From positions 1-59,927 of the forward strand of contig CAJCIO010000052.1 in the NCBI GenBank assembly GCA_903970465.1: DNA of 59,927 bases, in the 5' to 3' direction. This document shows positions 29,013 to 37,334 of the stretch, piece after piece. Both the position numbers and the translations under genes were made by a program. The notes below the pieces were generated by a model, which was not told where the DNA came from, did no database searches, and saw only the letters and a list, made by a program, of their open reading frames with translations. Within the stretch, counting starts at the first letter, position 1, and every line of letters begins with the position of its first letter. Source of the DNA: Gammaproteobacteria bacterium. Lineage in GTDB: Bacteria > Pseudomonadota > Gammaproteobacteria > Pseudomonadales > Pseudomonadaceae.

Positions 29013-29483
29013 ATGACCCAAGTCACCAACACGCCCTACGAAGCGCTCGAAGTCGGCCAGACCGCCAGCTTCAGCAAGACTGTCGAGGAACGTGACATCC
29101 TGTTGTTCGCCGCCATGTCCGGTGACTGCAACCCCGTGCACCTGGATGCCGAATTCGCTGCCGGGACGATGTTCAAGGAGCGTATCGCCCACGGCATGTT
29201 CAGCGGTGCTCTGATCAGCGCGGCGGTGGCTTGCGAGCTGCCTGGGCCGGGGACCATCTATCTGGGCCAGCAAATGACCTTCCAGAAGCCGGTCAAGCTA
29301 GGCGACACCCTGACCGTACGCCTGGAAATTCTCGAGAAGCTGCCGAAATTCCGCGTGCGCATCGCCACTCGCGTGTTCAATCAGCGCGATGAACTGGTGG
29401 TCGACGGCGAAGCGGAAATCCTTGCGCCGCGCAAGCAACAGACAGTGACGCTGGCGACCCTCCCGGCGATTCAGGTGGGTTGA
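29013..29483 (+). CDS. MaoC-type (R)-enoyl-CoA hydratase (PhaJ-like)
   Basis: A 156-residue single hot-dog-fold hydratase. The hydratase-2 motif MSGDCNPVHLD (about residues 36-46) holds the catalytic Asp and His, and IAHGMFSGAL follows. Such enzymes make (R)-3-hydroxyacyl-CoA from beta-oxidation enoyl-CoA, for example as precursors of polyhydroxyalkanoates or HAA lipids. The ATG at 29013 follows GAAGGA; the longer frame to 28887 is rejected. It lies divergently from fadD2, and a pathway link is likely. Confidence 0.9.
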   Translation: MTQVTNTPYEALEVGQTASFSKTVEERDILLFAAMSGDCNPVHLDAEFAAGTMFKERIAHGMFSGALISAAVACELPGPGTIYLGQQMTFQKPVKLGDTLTVRLEILEKLPKFRVRIATRVFNQRDELVVDGEAEILAPRKQQTVTLATLPAIQVG

Positions 29484-29812
29484 TGTCCTGCACCACCTGA
29501 TCAGCCAGCGGGCGCATGTCTCAAATGTGCGCCCGTGCTCGGCCGCAATTCGCTGCGCCTTGGCATCTCGACAAGCAGAGCAGAGCATAAAAATCTTGTT
29601 CTACCCTATAACGGCGCGTGAATAACCGACATTGAAGGCGTAGGAAATTTCTTAGTCAGGGGTATTGAATCAGCGCAGCCCGTAACAACTATCAAAGTAA
29701 ATTCGGCAGGTACCGGTCCTCTAGCGAGCTATATTGAGATAATTCACGCAGCGGGAAGCTGAACGACTCCATGGACACGCTAGCGCTTACCGACTCCTCA
29801 CTAAGAGGAAAC
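29484..29812. other. AT-richer intergenic patch
   Basis: A gap of about 330 bases. It starts with a weak inverted repeat (GGGCGCAT ... ATGTGCGCCC, 29510-29535) after the hydratase, then becomes clearly less GC-rich than its surroundings from about 29584. I see no gene or clear RNA. The patch and the DUF2845 gene share this base composition. Confidence 0.5.
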
Positions 29813-30151
29813 ATGAAAAAAACCCATGTTTTTACATTTCTGGTTATCGCCGCCATGGCATTGACTTCACCAGTAATGGCATCGATGAGATGCGGTACTG
29901 GGTTGGTGGAAGTAGGCGACAAAATGGCAATTATTCAACATAAGTGCGGCCCCCCTGTAAGGGCACAAAGCGAAGGCCCCGCCATGCGAAACAATGGGAT
30001 TCCGAAGAAAGGTGCCGCGAAAATCACTATATGGGTTTATGGCCCCTCTGGCGGCAGCTATCGGTACTTACGCTTTATTGATGAAGATCTTGTCGAAATC
30101 CAGTTGCGCCGCTCTGCACCACAAGAATCGCTGTTCCCGTATTCCCCTTGA
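29813..30151 (+). CDS. DUF2845 periplasmic protein
   Basis: A 112-residue exported protein. The signal peptide (MKKTHVFTFLVIAAMALTSP) is cut near VMA-S, and the mature part has MRCGTGLVEVGD and VIQHKCGPP-type segments (IIQHKCGPP here), with the two conserved cysteines of DUF2845. Function is unknown. The ATG at 29813 follows AAGAGGAAAC; the frame to 29771 is not needed. Base composition is lower in GC than the neighbours, which hints at later acquisition. Confidence 0.82.
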   Translation: MKKTHVFTFLVIAAMALTSPVMASMRCGTGLVEVGDKMAIIQHKCGPPVRAQSEGPAMRNNGIPKKGAAKITIWVYGPSGGSYRYLRFIDEDLVEIQLRRSAPQESLFPYSP

Positions 30152-30160
30152 TAACCCCAT

Positions 30161-30184
30161 AAAAAAAAGGCGACCGAAGTCGCC
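30161..30184 (-). terminator. terminator of the small lysine-tailed gene
   Basis: On the minus strand GGCGAC-TTCG-GTCGCC is followed by eight T residues. It lies about 95 bases beyond the small gene at 30279-30440 and ten bases after the DUF2845 stop on the other strand. Confidence 0.85.
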
Positions 30185-30278
30185 CCAAATGCCTTGCGTG
30201 CCTGTTTGCTAATGCATGGGGCAAGATTAACCGCAAGGCAGCGGGGCGACATTGACCTGGATCAAGGCGAGCGCGGGG

Positions 30279-30440
30279 TTATTTTTTCTTTGGTTTCTTT
30301 TTCGGTTTCTTGGCGCCTTTGCCCAGCGGCAGCGCCTGCTCGAACGCCTGACGGACTTCCTTCAGGCGTTTTTCGTTGAGGTCGTGGACGCGCTTGGCAC
30401 GTTCAGCAGAGAAATCGATCAGGTTCGGGTCGTCGCTCAT
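30279..30440 (-). CDS. small protein with lysine-rich tail (53 aa)
   Basis: A 53-residue frame starts MSDDPNLIDFSAERAKRVHD and ends in a KPKKKPKKK tail before TAA; an in-frame ATG six bases upstream is an alternative. The middle is one charged helix (LNEKRLKEVRQAFEQAL). A terminator with eight Ts lies downstream. Codon use is like the surrounding genes, and the start, terminator and composition argue that it is real. It may bind nucleic acid or ribosomes; function is unknown. Confidence 0.7.
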   Translation of the reverse strand: MSDDPNLIDFSAERAKRVHDLNEKRLKEVRQAFEQALPLGKGAKKPKKKPKKK

Positions 30441-30510
30441 GGTCATGCCACATCGGCTTACGGGATGCGCTCATAATGAGGGCTGCTGCCAACTGTGACC
30501 AGCCCTCCCG

Positions 30511-30867
30511 TCAGACCTCGATATTGATCAGCAGGCCCTGACGCGGCTCGTTGTCGATCAGCGGGGCCACCGGCACCGTGTCGTCGGGGTTGAGTTCGTA
30601 GCCGGGTATCGGCAAATAGGCCTCAGGTTCCTCGGGCTCAGCCTGCTCTTGGTCCTCGCCCTCACCGCGTTGCTGACGACTTTGCCATTGGAATTCTTCA
30701 TGCAGACGCTGCGCGGTCTCGTCCTGATCACGCTGGCGGAATTCAAGCGTGGGATTTCCCGGGCTGGCCTGTACCGGCGCCACCGGGGGAATCGCTGGCG
30801 GCTGGCGCACAGGATCCAGTTGCGACGTCACGGGCAAGGCGCTGATCGGTAAATGGGGCGGTATCAT
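30511..30867 (-). CDS. proline/glutamate-rich hypothetical protein
   Basis: A 118-residue, low-complexity acidic protein. It has a proline-rich N terminus, a Gln/Arg/Glu-rich middle (LEFRQRDQDETAQRLHEEFQ) and a C-terminal segment PLIDNEPRQGLLINIEV. No signal peptide or enzyme domain is visible. Similar Pseudomonas proteins have been labelled aspartate-semialdehyde dehydrogenase, but nothing in the sequence supports that. It precedes rapA in the opposite direction. Confidence 0.7.
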   Translation of the reverse strand: MIPPHLPISALPVTSQLDPVRQPPAIPPVAPVQASPGNPTLEFRQRDQDETAQRLHEEFQWQSRQQRGEGEDQEQAEPEEPEAYLPIPGYELNPDDTVPVAPLIDNEPRQGLLINIEV

Positions 30868-30988
30868 GGTTTAGGTCTCCTGTCGCCAAGGCTGTCGGCG
30901 GCGCATGAGGCGACTTGAGTCCATTTGTCGCACCTTGTATCAATATCGTTACCTGCGTCACACTTTCACCCGCTGCCAGCCGCCTACA

Positions 30989-31013
30989 GGGGACCGGGCG
31001 CTGCCCTGGAAGG
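30989..31013. repeat. single GGACCGGGCGCTGCCC repeat
   Basis: GGGACCGGGCGCTGCCCTGG followed by AAGG matches the arms of the inverted pair at 26933-27030 over about 22 bases. No inverted partner lies close by. Confidence 0.7.
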
Positions 31014-31090
31014 CGTCGGTCGCGGCACCGCATTGCCTGATCGCGGGCAGAGCCCACTGCCAATCAACCCATTGCTGGTCGCCCGCCTCC

Positions 31091-31177
31091 GTGGCGAGGG
31101 GGCTTGCCCCCGATTGCATTGTTTCAGCCCCTGCGATGGGGCCGGCGTATCGCCATCGAGGCAAGCCCCCTTGGTAC
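31091..31177. repeat. REP-like palindrome upstream of rapA
   Basis: GTGGCGAGGGGGCTTGCCCC and the inverted GAGGCAAGCCCCCTTGGTAC are the same family as 14934 and 34134; the copies at 31091 and 34134 flank rapA on both sides. Confidence 0.75.
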
Positions 31178-31218
31178 AGGGTTATTTAGTCGGCAACCGA
31201 TGTTTCTGACCAGAGTCT

Positions 31219-31248
31219 TTGGCCCTCGCCGTCCCTATGCGTTAGAAT
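31219..31248 (+). promoter_or_regulatory. rapA: candidate sigma-70 promoter of rapA
   Basis: TTGGCC (31219-31224) and TAGAAT (31243-31248) are 18 bases apart, about 30 bases before the rapA start. The -10 matches five of six consensus bases and the -35 four of six. Confidence 0.45.
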
Positions 31249-31279
31249 AGTCGGCTTTTTAGGGCGGGAGTCAGGCAGC

Positions 31280-34126
31280 ATGGCGCAGCAGTATCAACCG
31301 GGGCAACGCTGGATCAGCGACAGCGAAGCCGAGTTAGGTCTAGGCACCGTTCTGGCACAGGACGGCCGCTTGTTGACCGTACTCTATCCGGCCACTGGCG
31401 AAACCCGCCAATACGCCCTGCGCAACGCCCCGCTCACCCGAGTGCGGTTTTCGCCAGGCGACGTGATCACACACTTCGAAAACTGGAAGCTGACGGTCGT
31501 CGAGGTCGAGGATGTCGACGGTCTGCTGGTCTATCATGGCCTCAACGGCCAGAACCAGACCTGCGTGCTGCCGGAAACCCAGCTGTCCAACTTCATTCAG
31601 TTCCGCCTGGCCAGCGATCGCCTGTTTGCCGGGCAGATCGACCCGTTGGCGTGGTTCTCGCTGCGCTACAACACTCTCGAGCACACCAGCAAGCAATTGC
31701 AGTCCTCGCTCTGGGGCCTGGGTGGCGTGCGTGCGCAACCGATCGCGCACCAGCTGCACATCGCCCGCGAAGTGGCCGACCGTATCGCCCCGCGGGTACT
31801 GCTGGCCGACGAAGTAGGCCTGGGCAAGACCATCGAAGCCGGCTTGGTGATCCATCGCCAGTTGCTGTCGGGGCGTGCCAATCGCGTACTGATCCTGGTC
31901 CCGGAAAACCTCCAGCATCAATGGCTGGTGGAGATGCGCCGGCGTTTCAACCTGCAGGTCGCCTTGTTCGACGCCGAGCGGTTTATCGAAAGCGACGCCA
32001 GCAACCCCTTCGAGGACGCGCAACTGGCGCTGGTCTCGCTGGAATGGCTGACCGAAGACGAAAAAGCCCAGGATGCCGTGTTCGCTGCAGGCTGGGACCT
32101 GCTGGTGGTCGACGAAGCCCACCACCTGGTCTGGCATGAAGAAAAAGCCAGCCCGCAGTACTCGCTGGTCGAACAGCTCGCCGAGGTCATCCCTGGCGTA
32201 TTGCTGCTCACCGCGACCCCGGAACAACTGGGCCAGGACAGCCACTTCGCGCGCCTGCGCCTGCTCGATCCCAACCGCTTCCACGACCTGGCGGCCTTCC
32301 GCGCCGAGAGCGAAAACTATCGCCCGGTCGCCGAGGCCGTGCAGGAACTGCTCGAACAAGGTCGCTTGTCGCCTGCCGCGCACAGCACTATCCAGGGTTT
32401 CCTGGGTGCCGAGGGCGATGCCCTGCTGGCCGCTGTAAACGATGGCGACGCCGAGGCCAGCGCGCGCCTGATTCGCGAATTGCTCGATCGCCACGGCACC
32501 GGCCGCGTGCTGTTCCGTAACACCCGCGCCGCGGTACAAGGCTTCCCGGAGCGCAAACTCCACCCGTACCCGCTGACCTGCCCGGATGAATACCTCGAGC
32601 TGCCGATTGGCGAAAAGGCCGAGCTGTACCCGGAAGTTTCGTTCCAGGCGCAAGCAGACAGCACTGAAGAGACCCGCTGGTGGCGCTTCGATCCTCGGGT
32701 CGAGTGGCTGATCGATACCCTGAAGATGCTCAAGCGCGTCAAGGTCCTGGTCATCTGCGCCCATGCCGAAACTGCCATGGACCTCGAAGACGCCCTGCGC
32801 GTGCGCTCCGGCATTCCAACCACCACTTTCCATGAAGGCATGAGCATTCTGGAGCGCGACCGCGCCGCCGCCTACTTTGCCGATGAAGAGTTTGGTGCCC
32901 AGGTGTTGATTTGCTCGGAGATCGGCTCCGAAGGTCGCAACTTCCAGTTCGCCCATCACTTGGTGATGTTCGACCTGCCGGCGCACCCCGACCTGCTCGA
33001 ACAACGCATCGGCCGTCTCGACCGAATCGGCCAGAAGCACATCATCGAGCTGCACGTGCCCTATCTGCAGAACAGCCCGCAAGAGCGCCTGTTCCAGTGG
33101 TATCACCAGGCCCTCAACGCATTCCTCAATACCTGCCCGACCGGTAACGCCCTGCAGCACCGGTTCGGCCCGCGCCTGCTGCCATTGCTGGACGAAGGTG
33201 ACGACGAAGCCTGGCAGGCCCTGGTCGATGAAGCCCTCGCCGAACGCATACGCCTGGAGGCCGAGCTGCATGGCGGCCGCGACCGCCTGCTGGAGCTCAA
33301 CTCCGGTGGCGCCGGTGAAGGCCAGGCATTGGTCGAGGCCATCGAGGAGCAAGATGATCAGTTTGCCTTGCCGATCTATATGGAAACCCTGTTCGACGCC
33401 TTTGGCATCGACAGCGAGGATCACTCCGAGAACGCGCTGATCCTCAAGCCCAGCGAAAAAATGCTCGACGCCAGCTTCCCGCTGGGCGACGACGAAGGCG
33501 TGACCATTACCTACGACCGCCATCAGGCGCTGTCTCGCGAAGACATGCAGTTCATCACCTGGGAACACCCCATGGTGCAGGGCGGCATGGACTTGGTGCT
33601 GGCCGGCTCGATGGGCAACACCGCTGTCGCGCTGATCAAGAACAAGGCCCTCAAGCCAGGTACGGTGCTGCTCGAACTGCTGTATGTGAGTGAAGTAGTT
33701 GCCCCACGCTCACTGCAACTGGGCCGCTACCTGCCACCGGCGGCCTTGCGCTGCCTGCTGGATGCCAACGGTAACGACCTGGCCGGGCGGGTGTCTTTCG
33801 AAACACTCAACGACCAGCTCGAAAGCGTGCCCAAGGCCAGCGCCAACAAGTTCATCCAGGCCCAGCGCGACCAATTGACCCCGCGTATAAACGCCGGTGA
33901 AGCCAAGGTGGCGCCACGGCATGCCGAACGTGTGGCCGATGCCCAGCGCCGCCTGGCGGCAGAAACCGATGAAGAGCTGGCGCGCCTGACCGCCTTGCAA
34001 GCGGTCAACCCGACCGTGCGCGACAGCGAGCTGCAAGCTCTGCGCGCCCAGCGCGAGCAAGGCCTGGCCATGCTCGACAAGGCAGCGCTGCGCCTCGAGG
34101 CCATTCGGGTGCTCGTGGCCGGCTAG
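31280..34126 (+). CDS. rapA: RNA polymerase-associated protein RapA (HepA)
   Basis: A 948-residue Swi2/Snf2-type ATPase that recycles RNA polymerase. The N-terminal tudor-like domains (about 1-105) are followed by Walker A in [13 protein letters not shown], the DEAH box in [13 protein letters not shown], and motif VI in [14 protein letters not shown], then the long RapA-specific C terminus. Length matches the family (~950-970). It is monocistronic, flanked by matching REP-like palindromes. Confidence 0.95.
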   Translation: MAQQYQPGQRWISDSEAELGLGTVLAQDGRLLTVLYPATGETRQYALRNAPLTRVRFSPGDVITHFENWKLTVVEVEDVDGLLVYHGLNGQNQTCVLPETQLSNFIQFRLASDRLFAGQIDPLAWFSLRYNTLEHTSKQLQSSLWGLGGVRAQPIAHQLHIAREVADRIAPRVLLADEVGLGKTIEAGLVIHRQLLSGRANRVLILVPENLQHQWLVEMRRRFNLQVALFDAERFIESDASNPFEDAQLALVSLEWLTEDEKAQDAVFAAGWDLLVVDEAHHLVWHEEKASPQYSLVEQLAEVIPGVLLLTATPEQLGQDSHFARLRLLDPNRFHDLAAFRAESENYRPVAEAVQELLEQGRLSPAAHSTIQGFLGAEGDALLAAVNDGDAEASARLIRELLDRHGTGRVLFRNTRAAVQGFPERKLHPYPLTCPDEYLELPIGEKAELYPEVSFQAQADSTEETRWWRFDPRVEWLIDTLKMLKRVKVLVICAHAETAMDLEDALRVRSGIPTTTFHEGMSILERDRAAAYFADEEFGAQVLICSEIGSEGRNFQFAHHLVMFDLPAHPDLLEQRIGRLDRIGQKHIIELHVPYLQNSPQERLFQWYHQALNAFLNTCPTGNALQHRFGPRLLPLLDEGDDEAWQALVDEALAERIRLEAELHGGRDRLLELNSGGAGEGQALVEAIEEQDDQFALPIYMETLFDAFGIDSEDHSENALILKPSEKMLDASFPLGDDEGVTITYDRHQALSREDMQFITWEHPMVQGGMDLVLAGSMGNTAVALIKNKALKPGTVLLELLYVSEVVAPRSLQLGRYLPPAALRCLLDANGNDLAGRVSFETLNDQLESVPKASANKFIQAQRDQLTPRINAGEAKVAPRHAERVADAQRRLAAETDEELARLTALQAVNPTVRDSELQALRAQREQGLAMLDKAALRLEAIRVLVAG

Positions 34127-34133
34127 CCGGACT

Positions 34134-34222
34134 GTGACGAGGGGGCTTGCCCCCGATTGCGCTGTGTCAGATACCCCTGGGGTAGCTGATGCATCCCGAT
34201 CGGGGGCAAGCCCGCTCGCTAC
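34134..34222. repeat. REP-like palindrome after rapA
   Basis: GACGAGGGGGCTTGCCCCCG and the inverted CGGGGGCAAGCCCGCTCGCT close the rapA unit. Same family as 14934 and 31091. Confidence 0.8.
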
Positions 34223-34327
34223 AAAGGGTGTCATTCTTATTTCGAAATAGTTCAAGCCACTTCGCCATCACGGCAAGGGCGCTGCGTATACTCGCTTAAA
34301 AAACGTACAGGCTGTATGAGGCGCGCT

Positions 34328-36547
34328 ATGGACTGGCTTGGTTTGCGTTTCACCGGTGCGCTCCCCGAACAAGGGCAGATGCTCCTGCATTGCACGCACG
34401 ACCCCTTTCTGGTGCTACTCGCCTACGTAGTCGCCTGCGCTGGCAGTTTCGCCACCCTCGATATCGCCGAACGCCTGCAACACGCCGAGCATCCCAGCAC
34501 TCGCCGCCGCTGGCGCTGGGCCGGTGCAGCCTGTCTGGCGGGCGGCATCTGGGGCATGCATTTCATCAGCATGCTGGCGTTCATGGCGCCGATGGAAGTG
34601 CATTACGATTTGCCCATCACCCTCATCTCACTGCTGATCGCGCTGGCCGCCACCTTGGCGACATTGCGCAGCCTGGAGCGTGCGACGCTCAACGGCGGTC
34701 AATACCTGCAAGCTGCAGTGATCCTCGGCCTGGGCATTGTGGCCATGCACTACTTCGGCATGTCCGCCATGCGCTCCGACGCGCAAACCTATTACGATCC
34801 TTGGCTGTTCGGGCTGTCGATCGTGATCGCCATCGCCGTTAGCTTCGCCGCGCTGGTGTTGACCCGACGCTTTCGCTATCCCAGCGGGCGCTATACCGAG
34901 CTGCGTAAATACGCCGCGACCTTACTGATGGCGGCAGGCATCATCAGCACCCACTTTACCGGTATGTGGGCGCTGACCATGGCCATGCCGGTCGACCTGC
35001 ACATGCATGGCACTGTCAACTCGAACGGCACTCAGTTGGGCATCACCGTGGCCGCGATCACCCTACTGATCATGGCCCTGTGCATCAACGCCGCCCTCGC
35101 CGACAAAAAACTGCAAAGCAAGGAACAGGATCTGCGCCACGCCAATGCCATGCTTAATCAGCTCGATCAGGTGCAGGTCTCTTTGCAGCAAGCAGCCCAC
35201 TACGACGGTCTGACCAACCTGGTCAACCGCCGCGGCTTCGATCAATTGTTCGCCGACAAACTTCAGGAACGCCAGGCCACGGGCGGCATGCTGGCGGTGA
35301 TGTTCCTCGATATCGACCACTTCAAGCGGATCAACGACAGCCTCGGGCATGATGCCGGCGACGAGCTGCTAAAGGCCATCGCCAACTTGCTGCGTAATGC
35401 CACACGCGGCCAGGACGATGTGGTCGCACGTTTTGGCGGCGATGAGTTCTGCGTGCTGCTGAGCCTGCGTACCCGGGATGAGGCGCGGATGATGGCGCAA
35501 CGCATCATGACTGCCCTGAAAAACCCCATCGAACTGGCTGGCCGGCGCATGGTGATGACCACCAGCATCGGCATCAGTCTGTTCCCCGACGACGGCAACA
35601 GCACCGAAGCGTTGCTGAAAAACGCTGACCTGGCGTTGTACCAGTCCAAAGGGAATGGGCGCAACAGCGTGCATTTTTTCAGCGAAGACCTGCGCAGCAA
35701 GGCCTCCATGGCACTGCATCTGGAAGCCGAACTGCACGAGGCACTGCGGGGCGGACAGGAGCTGGAATTGTACTACCAGCCCATTTTCGACCTGCGCAGC
35801 GGCCAGGTCACCCGGCTTGAAGCCCTGGTGCGCTGGCGCCATCCCGAGCATGGCCTGCTGAGCCCCGACGCCTTTATCGGCATTGCCGAGACCAATGGCC
35901 TGATCGTCGAATTGGACGGATGGGTACTGCGCCGCGCCTGCCTGGACCTGGGCGAGCTGGAGCGCCTGGGCCACGACAAACTGCGCATCGCCCTGAATTG
36001 CTCGGCGCTCAACCTCAAGCGCGAGTCGCTGGTAGACGAAATCGCCAAGGCCCTGTCCGACACCGGCGCCAAACCACAACGGCTGGAACTGGAAGTGACC
36101 GAGAACGCGGTCATGCTCAACATCGACGCCGCTATCAAGGTGCTGAGCAGCATCGAGGCGCTAGGGGTATCGCTGGTGATCGATGACTTTGGTACAGGGT
36201 ATTCGTCCCTCGCCTACCTGAAGCGCCTGCCGCTCAATACCCTGAAAATAGACCGCAGCTTTATTCAGAACACGTCCCCCGCGCCCTATGACATGCAGGT
36301 AGTCAAGGCGATAATCGCCATGGCCCACACCCTGGGCATGCAGGTGATAACCGAAGGTGTGGAGACCGAAGAGCAATACGAAATGCTCAAACAGTATGGC
36401 TGCGACTATGCACAGGGCTTCCTGCTGGGGCATCCGGTGCCCATGGCGCAACTGCGAGAGTTGCTGGGCCAAGTCGAGAAGCGCCCACCACCGCCCTCCG
36501 CGCCGCCGCCTACCCTCTCAATCGTGGGCAAGACGCCTAATCGTTGA
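34328..36547 (+). CDS. nbdA: MHYT-GGDEF-EAL c-di-GMP protein (NbdA-like)
   Basis: A ~739-residue membrane protein with an MHYT sensor (seven helices, about 1-235, with HFISML, HYFGMSAM and HFTGMWALTMAM), a GGDEF domain (motif near 370 in RFGGDEFCVLL) and an EAL domain (about 475-725; LEALVRW and IDDFGTGYSSL). P. aeruginosa NbdA (PA3311), two genes from HepA/RapA, senses nitric oxide and degrades c-di-GMP; the same neighbourhood is seen here. The start at 34328 has GAGG six bases before it; 34316 is an alternative. Unlike the reported NbdA, the GGDEF motif is not degenerate, so synthesis as well as breakdown is possible. Confidence 0.9.
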   Translation: MDWLGLRFTGALPEQGQMLLHCTHDPFLVLLAYVVACAGSFATLDIAERLQHAEHPSTRRRWRWAGAACLAGGIWGMHFISMLAFMAPMEVHYDLPITLISLLIALAATLATLRSLERATLNGGQYLQAAVILGLGIVAMHYFGMSAMRSDAQTYYDPWLFGLSIVIAIAVSFAALVLTRRFRYPSGRYTELRKYAATLLMAAGIISTHFTGMWALTMAMPVDLHMHGTVNSNGTQLGITVAAITLLIMALCINAALADKKLQSKEQDLRHANAMLNQLDQVQVSLQQAAHYDGLTNLVNRRGFDQLFADKLQERQATGGMLAVMFLDIDHFKRINDSLGHDAGDELLKAIANLLRNATRGQDDVVARFGGDEFCVLLSLRTRDEARMMAQRIMTALKNPIELAGRRMVMTTSIGISLFPDDGNSTEALLKNADLALYQSKGNGRNSVHFFSEDLRSKASMALHLEAELHEALRGGQELELYYQPIFDLRSGQVTRLEALVRWRHPEHGLLSPDAFIGIAETNGLIVELDGWVLRRACLDLGELERLGHDKLRIALNCSALNLKRESLVDEIAKALSDTGAKPQRLELEVTENAVMLNIDAAIKVLSSIEALGVSLVIDDFGTGYSSLAYLKRLPLNTLKIDRSFIQNTSPAPYDMQVVKAIIAMAHTLGMQVITEGVETEEQYEMLKQYGCDYAQGFLLGHPVPMAQLRELLGQVEKRPPPPSAPPPTLSIVGKTPNR

Positions 36548-36569
36548 ATCCGACACCGGCGTCTTTTTT
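36530..36569 (+). terminator. terminator overlapping the end of the nbdA-like gene
   Basis: AAGACGCC (36530-36537) pairs with GGCGTCTT (36558-36565), followed by T residues to 36569. The stop codon at 36545-36547 lies in the loop, so coding sequence and terminator share bases. Confidence 0.75.
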
Positions 36570-36592
36570 GCACCTTTACAGAGCGCCGCGAA

Positions 36593-36895
36593 TCAGCCTG
36601 CCCTGTTCTGGATCAGTATCCAAGGCGATACCACCACCGCCCACAGGTCCGGAGTGCCTTCATGCAGCTCCAGAGCCCGCGAGTCAGACACCTTTTCGAC
36701 CTTTCCGGCCTCTAGCCAGGCCTTGATCTGCGCCTTTTGGTCCAAGGCAAAAGATTCGGCCACGGCAACCAGATCAAGGCCGGGGTCGACCCATAACAGG
36801 GCACCCTTGGCAAAGTATGGTTGCAATTCTTTCCAGTCAATCGAGGCGGTCTCGCCGAGCAGCTTGGCATAGAGGGTGCTAGGTTGTTCTGTCAT
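36593..36895 (-). CDS. DUF2288 family protein
   Basis: A 100-residue cytoplasmic protein starting at MTEQPSTLYAKLLGETA (36895). WKELQPYFAKGALLWVDPGL and LDLVAVAESFALD are typical DUF2288 segments. Function is unknown. The frame extends to 37051 but that part is arginine-rich and not conserved in kind. It converges with the nbdA-like gene. Confidence 0.85.
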   Translation of the reverse strand: MTEQPSTLYAKLLGETASIDWKELQPYFAKGALLWVDPGLDLVAVAESFALDQKAQIKAWLEAGKVEKVSDSRALELHEGTPDLWAVVVSPWILIQNRAG

Positions 36896-37334
36896 GGGTC
36901 TCACCGAATAAACGAAGGCGTAATCATAACGTCGGCGCGCTTTTGGCAAAACCCGGTTGCAAATCCAGCATTGATTACAGCGTCCAAAACGGCAAAGGTG
37001 TGTCAGCCGTCGGGGACGGTTCACACGCGAGGTCGAATCGCTTGCCAGCATTGAGCAAGCCGTTGTTGCACAAAGGGCTTTTTGCTGGTTCGAACCGATT
37101 GCGGCGCCGTGTTTCTGTAACTTTGTGTCGATTTAGCGACACCCGTATCGCGCTCGCCATTCGCCGCTTTTCAAGGCGTAAACCGGCGCTCTACACTGCC
37201 CTCGGTGAAAAAGTCGGGGAGTCGGAGCGCTTGGGTAAAGGGAGCAAAGTGCTTTCGATACGGGCCGAGACCTACCCGGTTCGGCAGCCCTGGCCGCCAG
37301 AACTATAAAAACTAAAACACGAGAGTGGAGCATT
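36896..37334. promoter_or_regulatory. bra operon upstream region
   Basis: A 439-base gap between DUF2288 (minus) and braC (plus), the junction of two gene blocks. It contains the dyad GTGTCG-ATTTAG-CGACAC at 37127-37144, about 190 bases before braC, and a GGTTCGAACC palindrome at 37090-37099. The braC ribosome site is GAGTGGAG. A long leader or a controlled promoter is likely; I identified no clear -35/-10 pair. Confidence 0.5.
37127..37144. promoter_or_regulatory. 18-base perfect dyad upstream of bra operon
   Basis: GTGTCG and CGACAC form a perfect six-base-pair inverted repeat around a six-base centre. It could be a regulator operator or a small RNA hairpin; the spacing (16-18 bases in all) suits a dimeric DNA-binding protein. 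Confidence 0.4.

Larger units (their letters stand above)
30868..31279. other. intergenic region with two repeat types and rapA promoter
   Basis: A 412-base gap between divergent genes. It holds a single GGACCGGGCGCTGCCC repeat at 30989-31013, a GGGGGCTTGCCCCC-type palindrome at 31091-31177, and a likely rapA promoter at 31219-31248. Confidence 0.7.

Noticed and set aside
30511..30867. Possible aspartate-semialdehyde dehydrogenase
   Set aside because: The protein is 118 residues of low complexity with no NADP-binding or catalytic motif.
37090..37099. GGTTCGAACC, like the T-arm of a tRNA
   Set aside because: No acceptor, D or anticodon stem fits around it; it is only a short palindrome.
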